DNA from: Tetraselmis striata
Taxonomy: Eukaryota; Chlorophyta; Chlorodendrophyceae; Chlorodendrales; Chlorodendraceae
Reading direction: 5' to 3'
Length of the DNA: 64,000 nt
Assembly (NCBI GenBank): GCA_006384855.1
Contig: VCJN01001651.1
Location: 59,574 to 123,573 of the forward strand
The translations under genes and the position numbers were made by a program. Below the pieces are notes generated by a model. That model ran no database searches. It was not told the DNA's origin and saw nothing but the letters and a program-made list of their open reading frames with translations. Positions 33,001 to 43,713 of this stretch are shown here, one piece after another. Position 1 is the stretch's first letter. Each line of letters opens with the position of its first letter.

Positions 33001-34837
33001 CCCTCAAGCAGTCGTGATGTAAAAGACGAATGCAGCCACTCCGCGGTCGTTCCAACAGTGAGGAACGTCGTTTGCTCTTGGCGGTTTTAAGACACGATGT
33101 CTTACCGAGCCGCTGCTGGGCTGTCCTGGATCATGGAATCGAATGCGGGAGCAATGACGTCCTTGGTTCCTGGCCTTACTAAGCCGCCCGATGTGTGCGC
33201 GTGTGGGGGTGGGGGTGGGGGGAGGGGGGGGAGGGAGGGGGATCCGGAGGGGAGGTGGGTGGTTGGGGGCCAGGAGGGGGTTGCCTTCGTGTGACAGGGT
33301 AAGAACCCTGCATTTGTTGGCTTTGACCGTCTAGGTAGGTTAGGACCGCCAACCAGAACTACAGGCATACTCTAAAGCCCGCCATAACCCATGTTTTCCT
33401 TGTCGCACCACCTCGTAGCTGTTCAATTTGCCCTGTGTGTGTGGAATTTTGCTGTACTGTGCATATATCGCTGTATTTCTCTACTGGCAGCGCCATCACG
33501 CGCCGCGTTGTATTCATCACCGCGCGATGTCATTTGTGGAATGTTGTACTTGTACCTGTACTTATACTTGTACTTGTACTAGCTTTCATCGCTGCCACTC
33601 GCATCGCTGCCGCCGCGCCCAGCTTTATGTATCGTTTTTACCGTGCAGCGATAGCTTTTTAAGTGTTATATCGGCAGCGCTGCGTCTGCACCGCTATGGA
33701 TAACATTGTTTCATTTGGAATGTTGTATCAATCGCAGCGCCTCGGACGCCACCGCCGCCGCGGACGCCCTTACCAAATTCGTTTTCATCGTCATGTTATC
33801 GTGCTTGTGGAATATTGCTGTGCTGGACGCGCCATCACACATACTCATCACCGCGCGATGTCATTTGTGGAATGTTGTACTCCCATCGCTGCCGCGCCCA
33901 CTTCAATATATTGTTCTTACCGTGCAGCGATAGCTTTCGGAGTGGTGTATCGGCAGCGCCGCGCCTGCGCTGCTGTGTATACATGTTTTATTGTATTTTA
34001 AGCTATTATTACACCTGTTTATCACCGCGCACATTGTTGCATTTGGAATGTTGTATCAATCGCAGCGCCTCGGACGCCACCGCCGCCGCGCCCTGACCAT
34101 ATTTATCTTCATCGTCATATTATAATTCCATCATCACGTTGGCGTGCGGTGAAATATTCTGATTGGAATGCTGAACTCGCGCAGCTCCGCCGGCGCCGGC
34201 TTGCGGCCTTACTATTAATCCTTACCACCTACGAACTTATTTCATTTCATCGCTTATTTATAGTCAGCTAGTATTTTTGGGTATTGTTCATTATCCCCGC
34301 GCGCGCATCAGTACGCATCAGTAGTGCCATAAATACATGTACTATTAGACCTATGCAACGGTAAGGACTATTATCCCCAATTTCTTCCATACTCGCAGCT
34401 GCTTTGCAGAATGGTGTATACGGGTGTTATTATCGCGGCATTGCGCTCAATATAAATATGTTTTGGAATGCCTTTTGCACAGCCGCCCGTCGCGCCGCCG
34501 CGTTGTCATGGCACTGAATCCCCCACACCTGCGCCCGGCAGCTGTTGCGCCAGTCATCCAAGCCATTAATGCCGCATGCGACTGGCCAACCGAATCAACA
34601 AGCTGAGACGCGCGTTGGATTGTCCCCATAGGTTGCCAAGCACATCCTGCGGGAGTCCCTCCCAGACGGCGGGGACGCCCTCAGCGACAGCGACAGCGAT
34701 GCCGACAGCGACGGCAGCGGCGGGTCCGCCGGGAGCGGCGAGGGCTTCTGGAGGAGGCCGGCGCGCGGGGGGTGGCCGACTGCACGGCGCGCATGGGCGC
34801 GCTCAGCACCTCGGACATCCAGCTCTCGCTACAGTGA
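30069..34837 (+). CDS. F-box protein, at least eight exons
   Basis: Likely SCF ubiquitin-ligase adaptor. Supported exon blocks: about 30069-30269 (LYAEETVRSAGYAVAGIG...ERDAVYAVSVCDG), 30793 to about 30873 (VQHLCRTVAHHFP), 31028 to about 31110 (LQLEKAQKQMFVALQRQE), 31276-31390, 31587-31741, 32484-32564, 32678-32772, and 34632 to about 34833. The F-box is split between the two blocks from 31276 and 31587: GEVPPEVLGQILGYLPARDA, AVCVNRAWHGVLSTDDKVW. Phases from 31276 onward agree. After it comes a basic stretch (RWKHNRLLVRRKRLEW) and an acidic serine/aspartate run (ALSDSDSDADSDGSGGS). The true start, the junctions at 30873-31276 and the C-terminus are uncertain: a one-base shift in the G run near 34768 would extend the frame to a stop at 34837. 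The largest intron, 32773-34631, is repeat-rich. Confidence 0.68.
31829..32434. repeat. direct repeats flanking a foreign exon-like segment in an F-box intron
   Basis: GGCTGTTAAGACTTACTGTT followed by a GGGAGA-type purine run and GTAGTGGGACGC occurs at about 31829-31895 and again at 32366-32434. Between them, on the minus strand, lies a reading frame (see next entry). The arrangement suggests a segment inserted or duplicated as a unit. Confidence 0.6.
31896..32042 (-). CDS. exon-like membrane-helix segment on the minus strand
   Basis: After an AG acceptor at 32043-32044 (minus) it reads LLTRENHRLGDSQGVERGAAA and then a hydrophobic stretch, ALFGCVAVTLAALAGALSGV, a plausible transmembrane helix followed by ITK. 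Codon use is like that of the real exons here. It may be a captured exon or a fragment of an antisense gene. No neighbouring exon was found, so it is unlikely to be functional alone. Confidence 0.3.
33395..34110. repeat. diverged tandem duplication in an F-box intron
   Basis: Pieces recur about 280-330 bases apart: CGCGCGATGTCATTTGTGGA (33523 and 33854), ACCGTGCAGCGATAGCTTT (about 33640 and 33920), and CATTTGGAATGTTGTATCAA (about 33710 and 34040) followed by GCCTCGGACGCCACCG. A (GTACTT)n-like run sits at 33545-33580. Confidence 0.75.
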
Positions 34838-35709
34838 GGCAGGCCGCCATCCATCGGACGCTGCCCCGCCCACACCCGCCATGCCCGCACACACAACTGA
34901 GGCGATGCAGCCAACCCATGCCCCCCCCCCCCCCCCCCCCCCCCCCCACCTCCCCCCCAGGCCCACCTTGAACCCAATCCTCCCGCGGCAGTAGTGTATG
35001 TATGTACTGTAATGATAACATATCCTTCCTTGTTGAGCGGCATACACTGGCCCACGGCTCGACGGCAAAATGCGCGTGAAGGATGCGTATCACGGCGGCG
35101 CGAATCAGGCGCAGTACAGTAGTCACATCCCTTGGCATAGCATAGCATAGCATGGCATAGCATGGCATGGCATAGCATAGCACAGCACAGCATAGCATGG
35201 CATGCTCAAACTCCAAAAGTGTCCTCCTCCTCCTCTGTCAGGACACACCGCCTCCACGCAAGTCGGAATCGGATGACGAAACCAGGCGGGAAGGGCTTAG
35301 GGGCACGGTATATGCAGCTCGGAGAGATCTCGCGCGGTGACGGTGTGCTATGAGTACCGGCAACCCACCTCAACCCGCCTCATGCAATGCCGGCAGCAGG
35401 AGGCACAACCTGTTTGCGCTTTGCTCGCACTGGCGGAGTCCTGCAGTGTATTTGCGCTGACTCCACGGAGCTGCAGAGCCATCTTCCCGGTCCATCCCCC
35501 CCCCCCCCCCCCCCCCACCACCCCTTCCAACAACAACAAAAACACCCACCCACCCAGCACGGCACAAAGCGCCGCTGAGTGCGAGAGTGGCGCCAAGTGA
35601 TGCCGTTTATAGTGGGCGCAAAGGAGGCCGTGTGCCGTGCGCATCGGAGGTGCTGTGGTGTTGCAGAGGAGTGCTACCAGGTGGGGGGAGGGGGGGGGGG
35701 GGTCGTGGC
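34838..35709. other. intergenic between convergent F-box genes
   Basis: Contains poly-C runs at about 34921-34947 and 35497-35516, and a GCATA/GCATG pentamer repeat at about 35132-35205. It should hold the 3' ends of the two convergent F-box genes. An exon of the upstream gene could start at the AG of 35239-35240 but I could not confirm it. Confidence 0.45.
35132..35205. repeat. GCATA/GCATG/GCACA pentamer microsatellite
   Basis: About 14 imperfect pentamers in a row. Confidence 0.9.
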
Positions 35710-38700
35710 TCATGGCTCGGGGGTGGGGGGCGCGGGAGCGCCGGGCATCAGGTTGGCACAGCGGCCGTGCAGCGACACAAAGCTGATGTCCAGGTTGGGG
35801 TGCTCGTGGTTGTCCTGCCACTCGCTGCGCAGGTCCTCGTGGCTGATCAGCTTCACGAGGGCGAGGTTGCCGCTGTGCCTGCGTGACAGGGGGATCTGCA
35901 GGGACATAAATGGGGGGGGGGGGGGGGGGGGGGAGGTGGCGTAAGCTGTGACTGGGGGGAGGGTACGCTGGGGTCAGAAGGTTGGCACACGCTTGGCGAA
36001 AAGCTGGGAGCGGAAGGGGCGCGCCCCGACGTGGTCCGCAGCCCGTGCTGCAGTGCGAATCGTAATGCAGAAATAAGTATAACTTTAGGGCTTTAAAACC
36101 CTAAAACCCGAGCTGTGTACTTTAAAAGGCGGGAGTGTCTCGCTCTCACACAGGAGACTTTGCCATACGTAACGCCGTTCGCCATTTTCAAGATTCCTTG
36201 ATTTGCAGTACTGGTAAGTATCTTTGGGGGGAAACAATTTTGGCAAACCCAGGAAATAGGCATGAATGGAAATAGACAGGCACTTTCTTGGAAACAGAAA
36301 ATGTGTGGAAATAAAACGGGTGCTATCCTGGAAATAAAAGTAGGTGGGAAATAAAATGTGACGATACTGGAGTTAATATCCCGTTCCCGAAATGTGTATC
36401 AAAAAGGTTACATTCCTGGAGTCATCCGTACCTATCTCCAGGATAACAACTTTTTGGTTCCCGTAAAGTTGATACGGTATCTGTCTGGGAAATAAGTACG
36501 GGTACTTGTAGTCACGGTACTACCGCGGATACGGTACTCTGAATATATGCCGTGTCGCGTAGACTAGTAATCGCTATAATATAATATATATATATAACTA
36601 CGGTACCCTACCAGTCAGCACGCATGTAGTCACTCACTGCAGATACTCGTACTCCTAGTACTTGTCAGGCATCCATATGACAGGGGCGAGGCAGAGAGGG
36701 GAGGAAGGAGGGAGCGGGAGCACTGGCGGCTCGGCGGCGCATGGCACCGGGTACGGGACATCGCGAGTGTGCTGCCAGGGGCTCAACATCCAATGGGCAG
36801 GGCAATGCGCCACCCGGGGATCATTGCTGGAATCAGACCCGGGTGCTCGGCCTGCTACTGTGCTCTCTCCTTTGGCCCGTTAGAGGGCGACAGGCACAAA
36901 AAGGGCACCTGGCGAGGTACCATGATAAACCAGGGCTGCCCTCATCATGGTCCCCGTAGCGACCACTGCACCCTCCCCAGAAGGCAGCACCCTCGCTGGA
37001 CCCTGCCACCCATGAGGCCAGAGGAGAGGGGCAGGGAGGACCTGCAGCTCCTTGTGTACATTTGACGACTCGGGCGCGGCCTCGGGGGCCGGTGCCTCCG
37101 CCGCCGCTGCCGCCGCCGCCGCCTCGTTGTCCGCCCCCCCCCCCTCCCCCTCCTCGTCCGAGTCCGAGTCGGGGTGGTTGTCCATGAGGTACGCCAGCGC
37201 GCCGCCGGGCGGGATCTGGAACGCCGGCTGCGCGTCCAGCAGGCCCGGCTGCAGCGGCGGCGGCGCGGCCCCGCTGCTGGGCGCCGCCGGGATGTCCGAC
37301 GCCAGGCGCTGCTTCACCTCCGCCTGCGTGTAAAAGTGGAACCACAGCACCGGGTGCAGCATGGCCTCCCTCCCCGGCGGCGTCCAGTCCGGGTCGAACT
37401 CCACCCACCTGGACGCAGCGGCAGGCCGGCCAGCACGCCAAACGCAGCGGTCAGCGCCCGAAAGCAAGGGCATCCGAACTGGGCGGGGGAGGTCGGACGC
37501 AGGCGCTCACTCTCCGCCCGCAAAGCGGCCGCTGGCCACGATCGGCGGCAGCTGGCCCTGCGCCACAGCCAGCTCCACGTCGTCCCGCTGCGTGGCGTCG
37601 TCCAGGGCGGAACACGACGACTCCGCCGCCGCGGCCTGCGGGCCCACAGGCAGGCGCGGCACAGCGGTCAGGCTACACAGACACAGACAGGAACCAAACC
37701 CGCCGCCTCCACACGCGTAATAGTGCATCACAGGCAAACGGCGCCCGCTTCCTCGGCATGCACCGCTGCCAATCGATCCCAAGGCAGCGGAGGATTGTCC
37801 ACACGACTTGGGAGGCGGTAAGCTCATTGTCAGCAATGCACGCTAGGCAGGCGCCCCCGTGAACTCTGCGTACGGGCACAGCCTGCCGCAATTTGTTTGT
37901 ACTGGAGTGTGTGCGGTACCTCGGTCTGCCCCAGTATAGGCTGCACGAGTACCGAAACAAATACACACTGTTACAGATGTAATTACACTGTTCTGAAAAG
38001 ACACCGCCAGACATCTGCGCAACTAATAATCCACTAACAATCGCAGTGATGGCTTTGGCGGGCCCGGCGTCGCTGCACTTTTCAAATGTAGATGACTTAA
38101 AAGCCCGGGAACAGAGGTGCATATACAAGTGAGGCTTCATCTTGTTTACCACTTGTTTACCACCAGCTGTCATTAAGAGCTAAGTGGCCTGTTTGAAATG
38201 AAACAATCTTGGTTTTTTTAATGTCGGTTTGAACGTTTAAAACCCCTTTGTTTTCATTATCACTTTATTTCTTCCTAGCAGCGTAACGGCCCCCCTCCCT
38301 CGCAGGGACGGGAAGATCTGTACTTGCCTGTACTCATACTACAAGAATGCACCACAAAATATGCACCGCACGGATCCTCACTGACCTCGATGGCGCAAAA
38401 AGACATGTTTCCGCGACCGACAAACCGAATTGAACGGTACGGCGCGCGCCTCGGAGTATCATTTGAAGCGACGCGCGGGCGGCCGTGCGGACCCCGGGGC
38501 GCGCGGCGCGCATCGATACATGCTCGGCGCGGGCAGAGTATTCGTACTGTACTGTATTCGAATCGCGAAATGTCCTACGAGGTTACCGCTGGAGGTGAGG
38601 TGCACCCCAGATGTTCCACCCCATCAAGTTTATAATTATTTTTACCATCATTGTTAAGGCAGGTCCGATTTAATGTTATGTTTTAGTACTCTACTTTCCG

Positions 38701-41700
38701 GAGAAACAGAGGGGGGGGGGGGGGGGGGGGGGGTTCACTTTGTAAGTGGCCTCAACTTTAAATGTTCACGTACTTCAGCAGTACTTGGCGGCTGGGAGCG
38801 GTGCATGAGCGGCTGTGCTCAGCCCCGCACCGCCGCCGTGAACATACTGTGTTAATTACGTGGATAGCGTCTAGAGAACGCACGGAAAGTCTTTAATATC
38901 CAGGCCAGGCATACAGCAGCTTAGCAGCATCGTAGCACTGCATGGAGGGGTGGATAGACCACCGTATGGTAGGTCTGTCATGACGCTGACTGTAACATGG
39001 TGATGGTTCCAAAAAGTACCCTTCTCCATTTTATGTTTGCATATGGCACGGAACACCCGTATGCACACAGCCATGCATTGAAACCATAAAAAAAAAGTCA
39101 TGCCAGTGGTAGTTATTATGCAACTTTGGGCATGTTCTACTAAGTACTGTGCGATCAACATAATAAAGTAGAGGGGGCGGGGGGGGGGGGGGCGGGGGGG
39201 GGGGAGGATATTTCTAAAACATAAAATTAAATCGGACCTGCCTGAATTGGATGTTATTGTTAAATTGGATGTTGAAGTGTTATTTTCGTTTAATGTTAAA
39301 TAGGATGGGGGACAAAGCGGGGCACGGCTGTCGGTGGGTCGGCCCTGTCTTATCGCGAACCATTTTTTCCTGTGGGGATGGGGTCTGATAGTATATGCCC
39401 GGGGTCCGCCCTGCCTTAACCCGTAGCATACCCTCCCTATATGGAGTTGTTATAACGGCAAGCAGCTGCCTCGCAATTCCGGTGGCTTGTAGTCTTAGGA
39501 ATCAGTTGCAAGGCAGCCCTACCCGGGCGGGGGGAGCCGGCGAGGGCGCACCTGGATGCGGGTGCGCAGCGCGGGGGCGCCGCCGGGGATGCGGCGCTGC
39601 CGTGCGTCTGCCAGGAAGACGGCCCCACAGGCGACGGGGCAGGAGAAGTGGCCCAGCCGGCTGATGTGGCACGCGTCCACGCTCGCCACCCAGTTGCCGG
39701 CCTCCGGCCGAGCCCACAGCTCGCCCAGCGCCGTGTCAAACAGGCGGAGGTGCGAGGAGGGCGCCTTGGTGCGGGTGAGGAATGCCGGCCGCGCCTGGGC
39801 ACTACTGGACGCCCCTGCTGCTGGGAAGAAGGGGGGAAAGGGGGGTCATACGATGGGGCATGCGGGCAAGCCGGCAGCAGTGCAGTTCACAGGAATCGGC
39901 GATGGAACTGGCGGTCATGGAGCTGGCGATGCGGTGTCCAGAGGTGACTGCCATTACGGGCGCCGACGCGGCGTCGACAATACACTGATTTCATGTGAAA
40001 ACACGCCAAACTCTAATGCCGGCAAAACCACCACGGGGAACATAAATATAGATGGAACGGTCACGGATACGGCACGCAGGTTCTGCCTCAGTGCCGGCAC
40101 ACCGAATCTGGGGCACAAACAGCTGTTCGTTCCCAACGTCGCGCCGGGCACATGTAGAAGCAGTGACATGCCCCCGCCGAGCCTGCCCAGCTGCAGCTTG
40201 CCCCGCCGGGTTCGCTGAATGAAACAATGCAGCTATCATGGTGTCCTTGCGACATCCTTTGGCTCTGTGCGAGGTCCCTCTGTCTCCAGGTACGGCATGG
40301 TGTCTTCCCAGCGCGCGGGACCCGAGAGGCCACAGGAAACGAAAGCGGTTGAGAAGTGGGCCAGGGGGTCCCCACCGCGGGGGTGGGCGTCCTCGCAGAC
40401 CATGGTGTCGCAGGTCTGCAGGCGGCCGTTGATCCAGTCCATGGTTCGGCGCATGCGCGACGCCTCCTCATGCCGCTTGTCGTGCGCCACGCCATGCAGA
40501 ATGAGCATGCCGATGAGGGAGCCTGGGACCCCGCGGCGGTGGGGAAGGGGGGGGGGGGGGGGGGGGAGAAGGGAGTGAGTGATCGGGCCCCGGCATCAGT
40601 TGCCAGCCTTTCCACGAGAGCGCGTCCTGAGTCACGTGCCCAGTGCTGGGTGCTCTGCACCTATGGGGAGAAGGTGGGGGGGGGGGGAGGCTCACGCTGG
40701 CGGAACTCGTTGTACAGTTCAAGGAAAAAGTGGTCCAGCTCCGATGTTGTCCATGTCTCGAGGCGCCTGCCGCATCACCACGCCTGCCCCTCAGCCGCTA
40801 GCCAGCGCAGGGCGGGCGAGGTGGTTTTGGTGGTGGGGGTGGGGGTGGGGGTGGGGTGGGGGTGGGGGGGAGATGCACCAGGGCGGCTGGAGGGGGCGTA
40901 CACAGGGTCCATGAAGAGCTCTTCTGCAGCCCTCCGGCACCGCTCGATGAGGTACTCCCGATGAGCCTGCGCTTGCTGGTCCCCCTCGTGGCCCGCTCCC
41001 TGCAGAGGCCCAAGGTGCAGGCCGTCAGGAGGGCAGCCCCCCCCCCTCCCCCCCCCCCCCCCCTGGCCCACTGACGGCACATGCTAGCAGGCAACGGCTG
41101 GGGCCATTGCTGCGTGGCACCGCAGATCATCTGGGGCAGCCTGCCACAGCGACCCCCCCCCCCCCCAACACACAACCCACTACCACCAACGGTATTCCTT
41201 TGCATGGGGGGGGGAGGGGGGGGGGGAGGGGGGGGGGGGGGGGGGGGCGGGGGGGGGGGCGCGAGGCACTCACCAGCAGCAGCCCAGCGCAGTGCACATT
41301 GCTGCCGGCCTCACTGCAGTACGAGTCCCAATGGTTCTCTTGGAACATGTTGTCAACCTGGCCAACGGGTCACAGCCCAGCAGCCGGTCAGCCCGGGAAC
41401 CTGGGTCGGACGCCTGAGAGCCTGCCTGCCGTCTCGTAAGGGTACCGTACCTGTGCAAAGTAGATAAAGCGACAAATGGCGCTGCGGTGGGCGGGTGGAA
41501 GTGCGGAATAGGGGGGGGGGGGGGGGGGGGGGCGCACCCAGTAGCGACGCGCGCTGGCGTCGCAGCCGCCGTCCGTGTAGCAGCCTTGAAAGCGCACCCG
41601 GCCGGAGCGCTGCCTGTGAAACTCAATGTAAAGCGCCTTGGGCGGCTTCACGCCGCTGCCGGCCGGCGGCAGTCGCAGCCCGAAGTCGGCCTCCACGCGC

Positions 41701-41870
41701 GCGCGCCACAGCCAGTCGCGGTCGCAGTCGCGCAGCGCTCGGCAGACCTGCCCCAGGGACAGCATGTCCGCCAGGCTGCCCACCAGCGTCCCCACGCGGG
41801 TCAGGCATTCGGGAGGCAGGTCCAGCATGCCGCGCCCCGTCGGCGCGTCGTCCATGGGACCCTCGTTCAT
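35710..41870 (-). CDS. F-box protein, nine exons
   Basis: Exons in transcript order: 41870-41538, 41357-41274, 40999-40904, 40756-40696, 40522-40254, 39794-39552, 37635-37511, 37408-37042, 35895-35710. All phases agree, giving about 587 residues with no frameshift. The N-terminal F-box is MLDLPPECLTRVGTLVGSL, then LSLGQVCRALRDCDRDWLWR. The middle region includes NMFQENHWDSYCSEAGSN and MRRTMDWINGRLQTCDTMVC. The region encoded at 37.0-37.6 kb has WVEFDPDWTPPGREAMLHPV and an acidic/alanine-rich linker. The C-terminal exon reads IPLSRRHSGNLALVKLISHE, which resembles the tail of some plant F-box proteins, though I cannot name the family. Junctions at exon 3/4 and the exon 5 donor are the least secure. 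Intron 6 (1.9 kb) contains a MITE. The role as SCF adaptor is inferred from the F-box. Confidence 0.78.
35896..37041. other. last intron of the minus-strand F-box gene
   Basis: 1146 bases. A poly-G run (C on sense) lies at about 35912-35932 just before the last exon. The stretch 36060-36660 is AT-rich with several GGAAATAAAA-like motifs, possibly an old insertion. 36660-37030 has no recognised content. Confidence 0.45.
38657..39243. mobile_element. MITE with 18-bp perfect terminal inverted repeats, in an F-box intron
   Basis: 587 bp. AGGCAGGTCCGATTTAAT at the left is matched by ATTAAATCGGACCTGCCT at the right; with a few mismatches the repeat extends through TTATGTTTTAG. Just inside each end is a G run (about 38711-38733 and 39178-39204). 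There is no transposase ORF and no clear target duplication. Confidence 0.78.
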
Positions 41871-42839
41871 CCTGGCGTCGCTTTCGCCACCTAACTCCCC
41901 GTGTCGACAAGTCAGCTACTCCCAGAGCCCACCGGTACCGAACTTCACCGAGGGCCTCGTAAAGTCCTTGTTGGGTACGAACGCCTGATCAAGTCGTCGT
42001 AGCTCTACCACTACCCTGGGTAGATAGGAAGAGCTGCCGCTGGCTCACACGGCCACAACTCTCGGCAGGACGAGGTTTTTGGTATACCGCTGCTCCGCTA
42101 GGTGGTCAGTATACAGGCGCGCGGTAGCATCGAGGATGTGGAGGTGTTTTTGCGATAGTGGTCGCCATATTATTCGATGGCGGGTAGGGTGAAACGGGCG
42201 TTAAGAGTCGGGCGAAGGCAAACCACTACCCGTACGGGGGCGGCAGACAGGGGGGGCGCGCGTGGGGCAAGGCCGTACAGGCGCTAAGTACCAGAACGAA
42301 TACAAACGTTGTACTTTTTGTTATTTTTTTTCGCCCCCGGGACAGGACAAACGCGGTAGTCCCTTGTTGCTTATGCTTTTGTAATCCAAACCAGAACGAA
42401 TACAATGTTACTTCCTTGGCATGATTAAAATTGGCGATCATAGTAGTAAAGTAGAAGGTTGCAGATATATGGGAATCCGTGTTAAGAATTATTTAGTCTC
42501 TAAATCATGGTAAGGTATCCCAGCGTGCTCCGCCCGCCTCGGATGGGCAACCGCGCAGGCGTGCAGCGCTGCCATCAGCGGGCCGGGCAGTGGTTCGGCC
42601 CGTGATGTGCTGCTGGATATCATCGTCATCATCCGCCGTGATGCATAGCGCCAGCCGCATATATCAATATCTGCTGGTCCCTCAATCCGCACACACGTAC
42701 CGGACATACCAGTGTATACCGCCTGATATATATGTAGTCAGAACGCACTACTAAAACATACCACCTTCTTCATTTAAATTGTACAAAAGACACCCGTAGC
42801 GATTTATATAGGTTTTTTTAGGCATATACTTCCGGTACC
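41871..42839. other. upstream region of the F-box gene, no gene recognised
   Basis: Probably holds the promoter of the minus-strand F-box gene near 41900. At 42280-42430 two CCAGAACGAATACAA-like repeats flank a CGCCCCCGGGACAGGAC segment also seen near 29660 and 29150, so part is interspersed repeat. Confidence 0.4.
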
Positions 42840-43080
42840 AGCCGCATTGGCGTCGGATTGGGCTGGCCGTTCTCAGATGCACACCGGTGCACGGGTTGCC
42901 CGCACCCTTGGCCGGGTGGGTTGCACTCACCCGTCCAGTATTGGGCGGCGGCCGAGGCGCTTTGGCTAGGGGGCATTCTTGCGCCTTTTGCCTCCCATTT
43001 CGAGTTGTTTCCCACGAGGACACTGCCTTCGCCTGGAGGTAGTTGGCGCCGATTTTCTTCTGCCTATTTACAAACAACTA
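42840..43080 (+). pseudogene. tail of the 9.8-kb-type retroelement
   Basis: The plus-strand frame reads HTGARVARTLGRVGCTHPSS and then GRRPRRF, matching HTRARVARTLNRVRITHPSR near the end of the 9.8-12.0 kb copy. GAFLRLL then matches GAFKRLV of the 13.5 kb copy. A short, 5'-truncated third copy. Confidence 0.5.
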
Positions 43081-43492
43081 GAACCAATACAGATAATCCT
43101 TGCCGGTGGCGCTACTGCTGCTCGAATCGGTTCGCTCTGGCTGATTTGCTGGCTTGCTGCTGTTGTTTTGAAGCATTATCCACATACACTGCAAACGCTA
43201 CCATTGCTGCTACTCCTGCTGCAGCCGCCAGCCCCTGGGACACGTTCAAGTTGGCACTACCCCTTGATGGCCTCCATGCCTTAATACAATAGACAGGCAA
43301 CATGCAATCGACGCCATCACGGAGCTCTTGTCCCTCAACAAAAAAAGCACGATAAGGTGGCAAACAGTTTGCTGTAGTTTCATGCTAACAAAGTCCGATA
43401 TCATGCAGCCATGTGTTTCCATCAGCATCAAGTGCGGAATCAAATGAGTTTCAAACTAGGAAATGGCATGACAAAGATTGATGGAACTCCAA

Positions 43493-43523
<31 letters not shown>

Positions 43524-43713
43524 TATTTGGAAGCAATATCCGCTCACTATACATATTAATACCTGGTGTGGCATCTTGTGATTTATGCCAATGGCTGCCT
43601 TTGCCCTCCATTAGCAGTGAAGCCGACTCGCAGGACAACTCTGCGCGCTTACCTGTTTTTTGTCAAATACAGAGTGAATCCTAGGTGTGGGTGGGTGGGG
43701 GGGGGGCTCATCA
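43081..43713. other. spacer, no gene recognised
   Basis: Contains a long G run at about 43493-43519. No coding feature recognised. It probably includes the 3' UTR of the gene that ends at 43714. Confidence 0.4.
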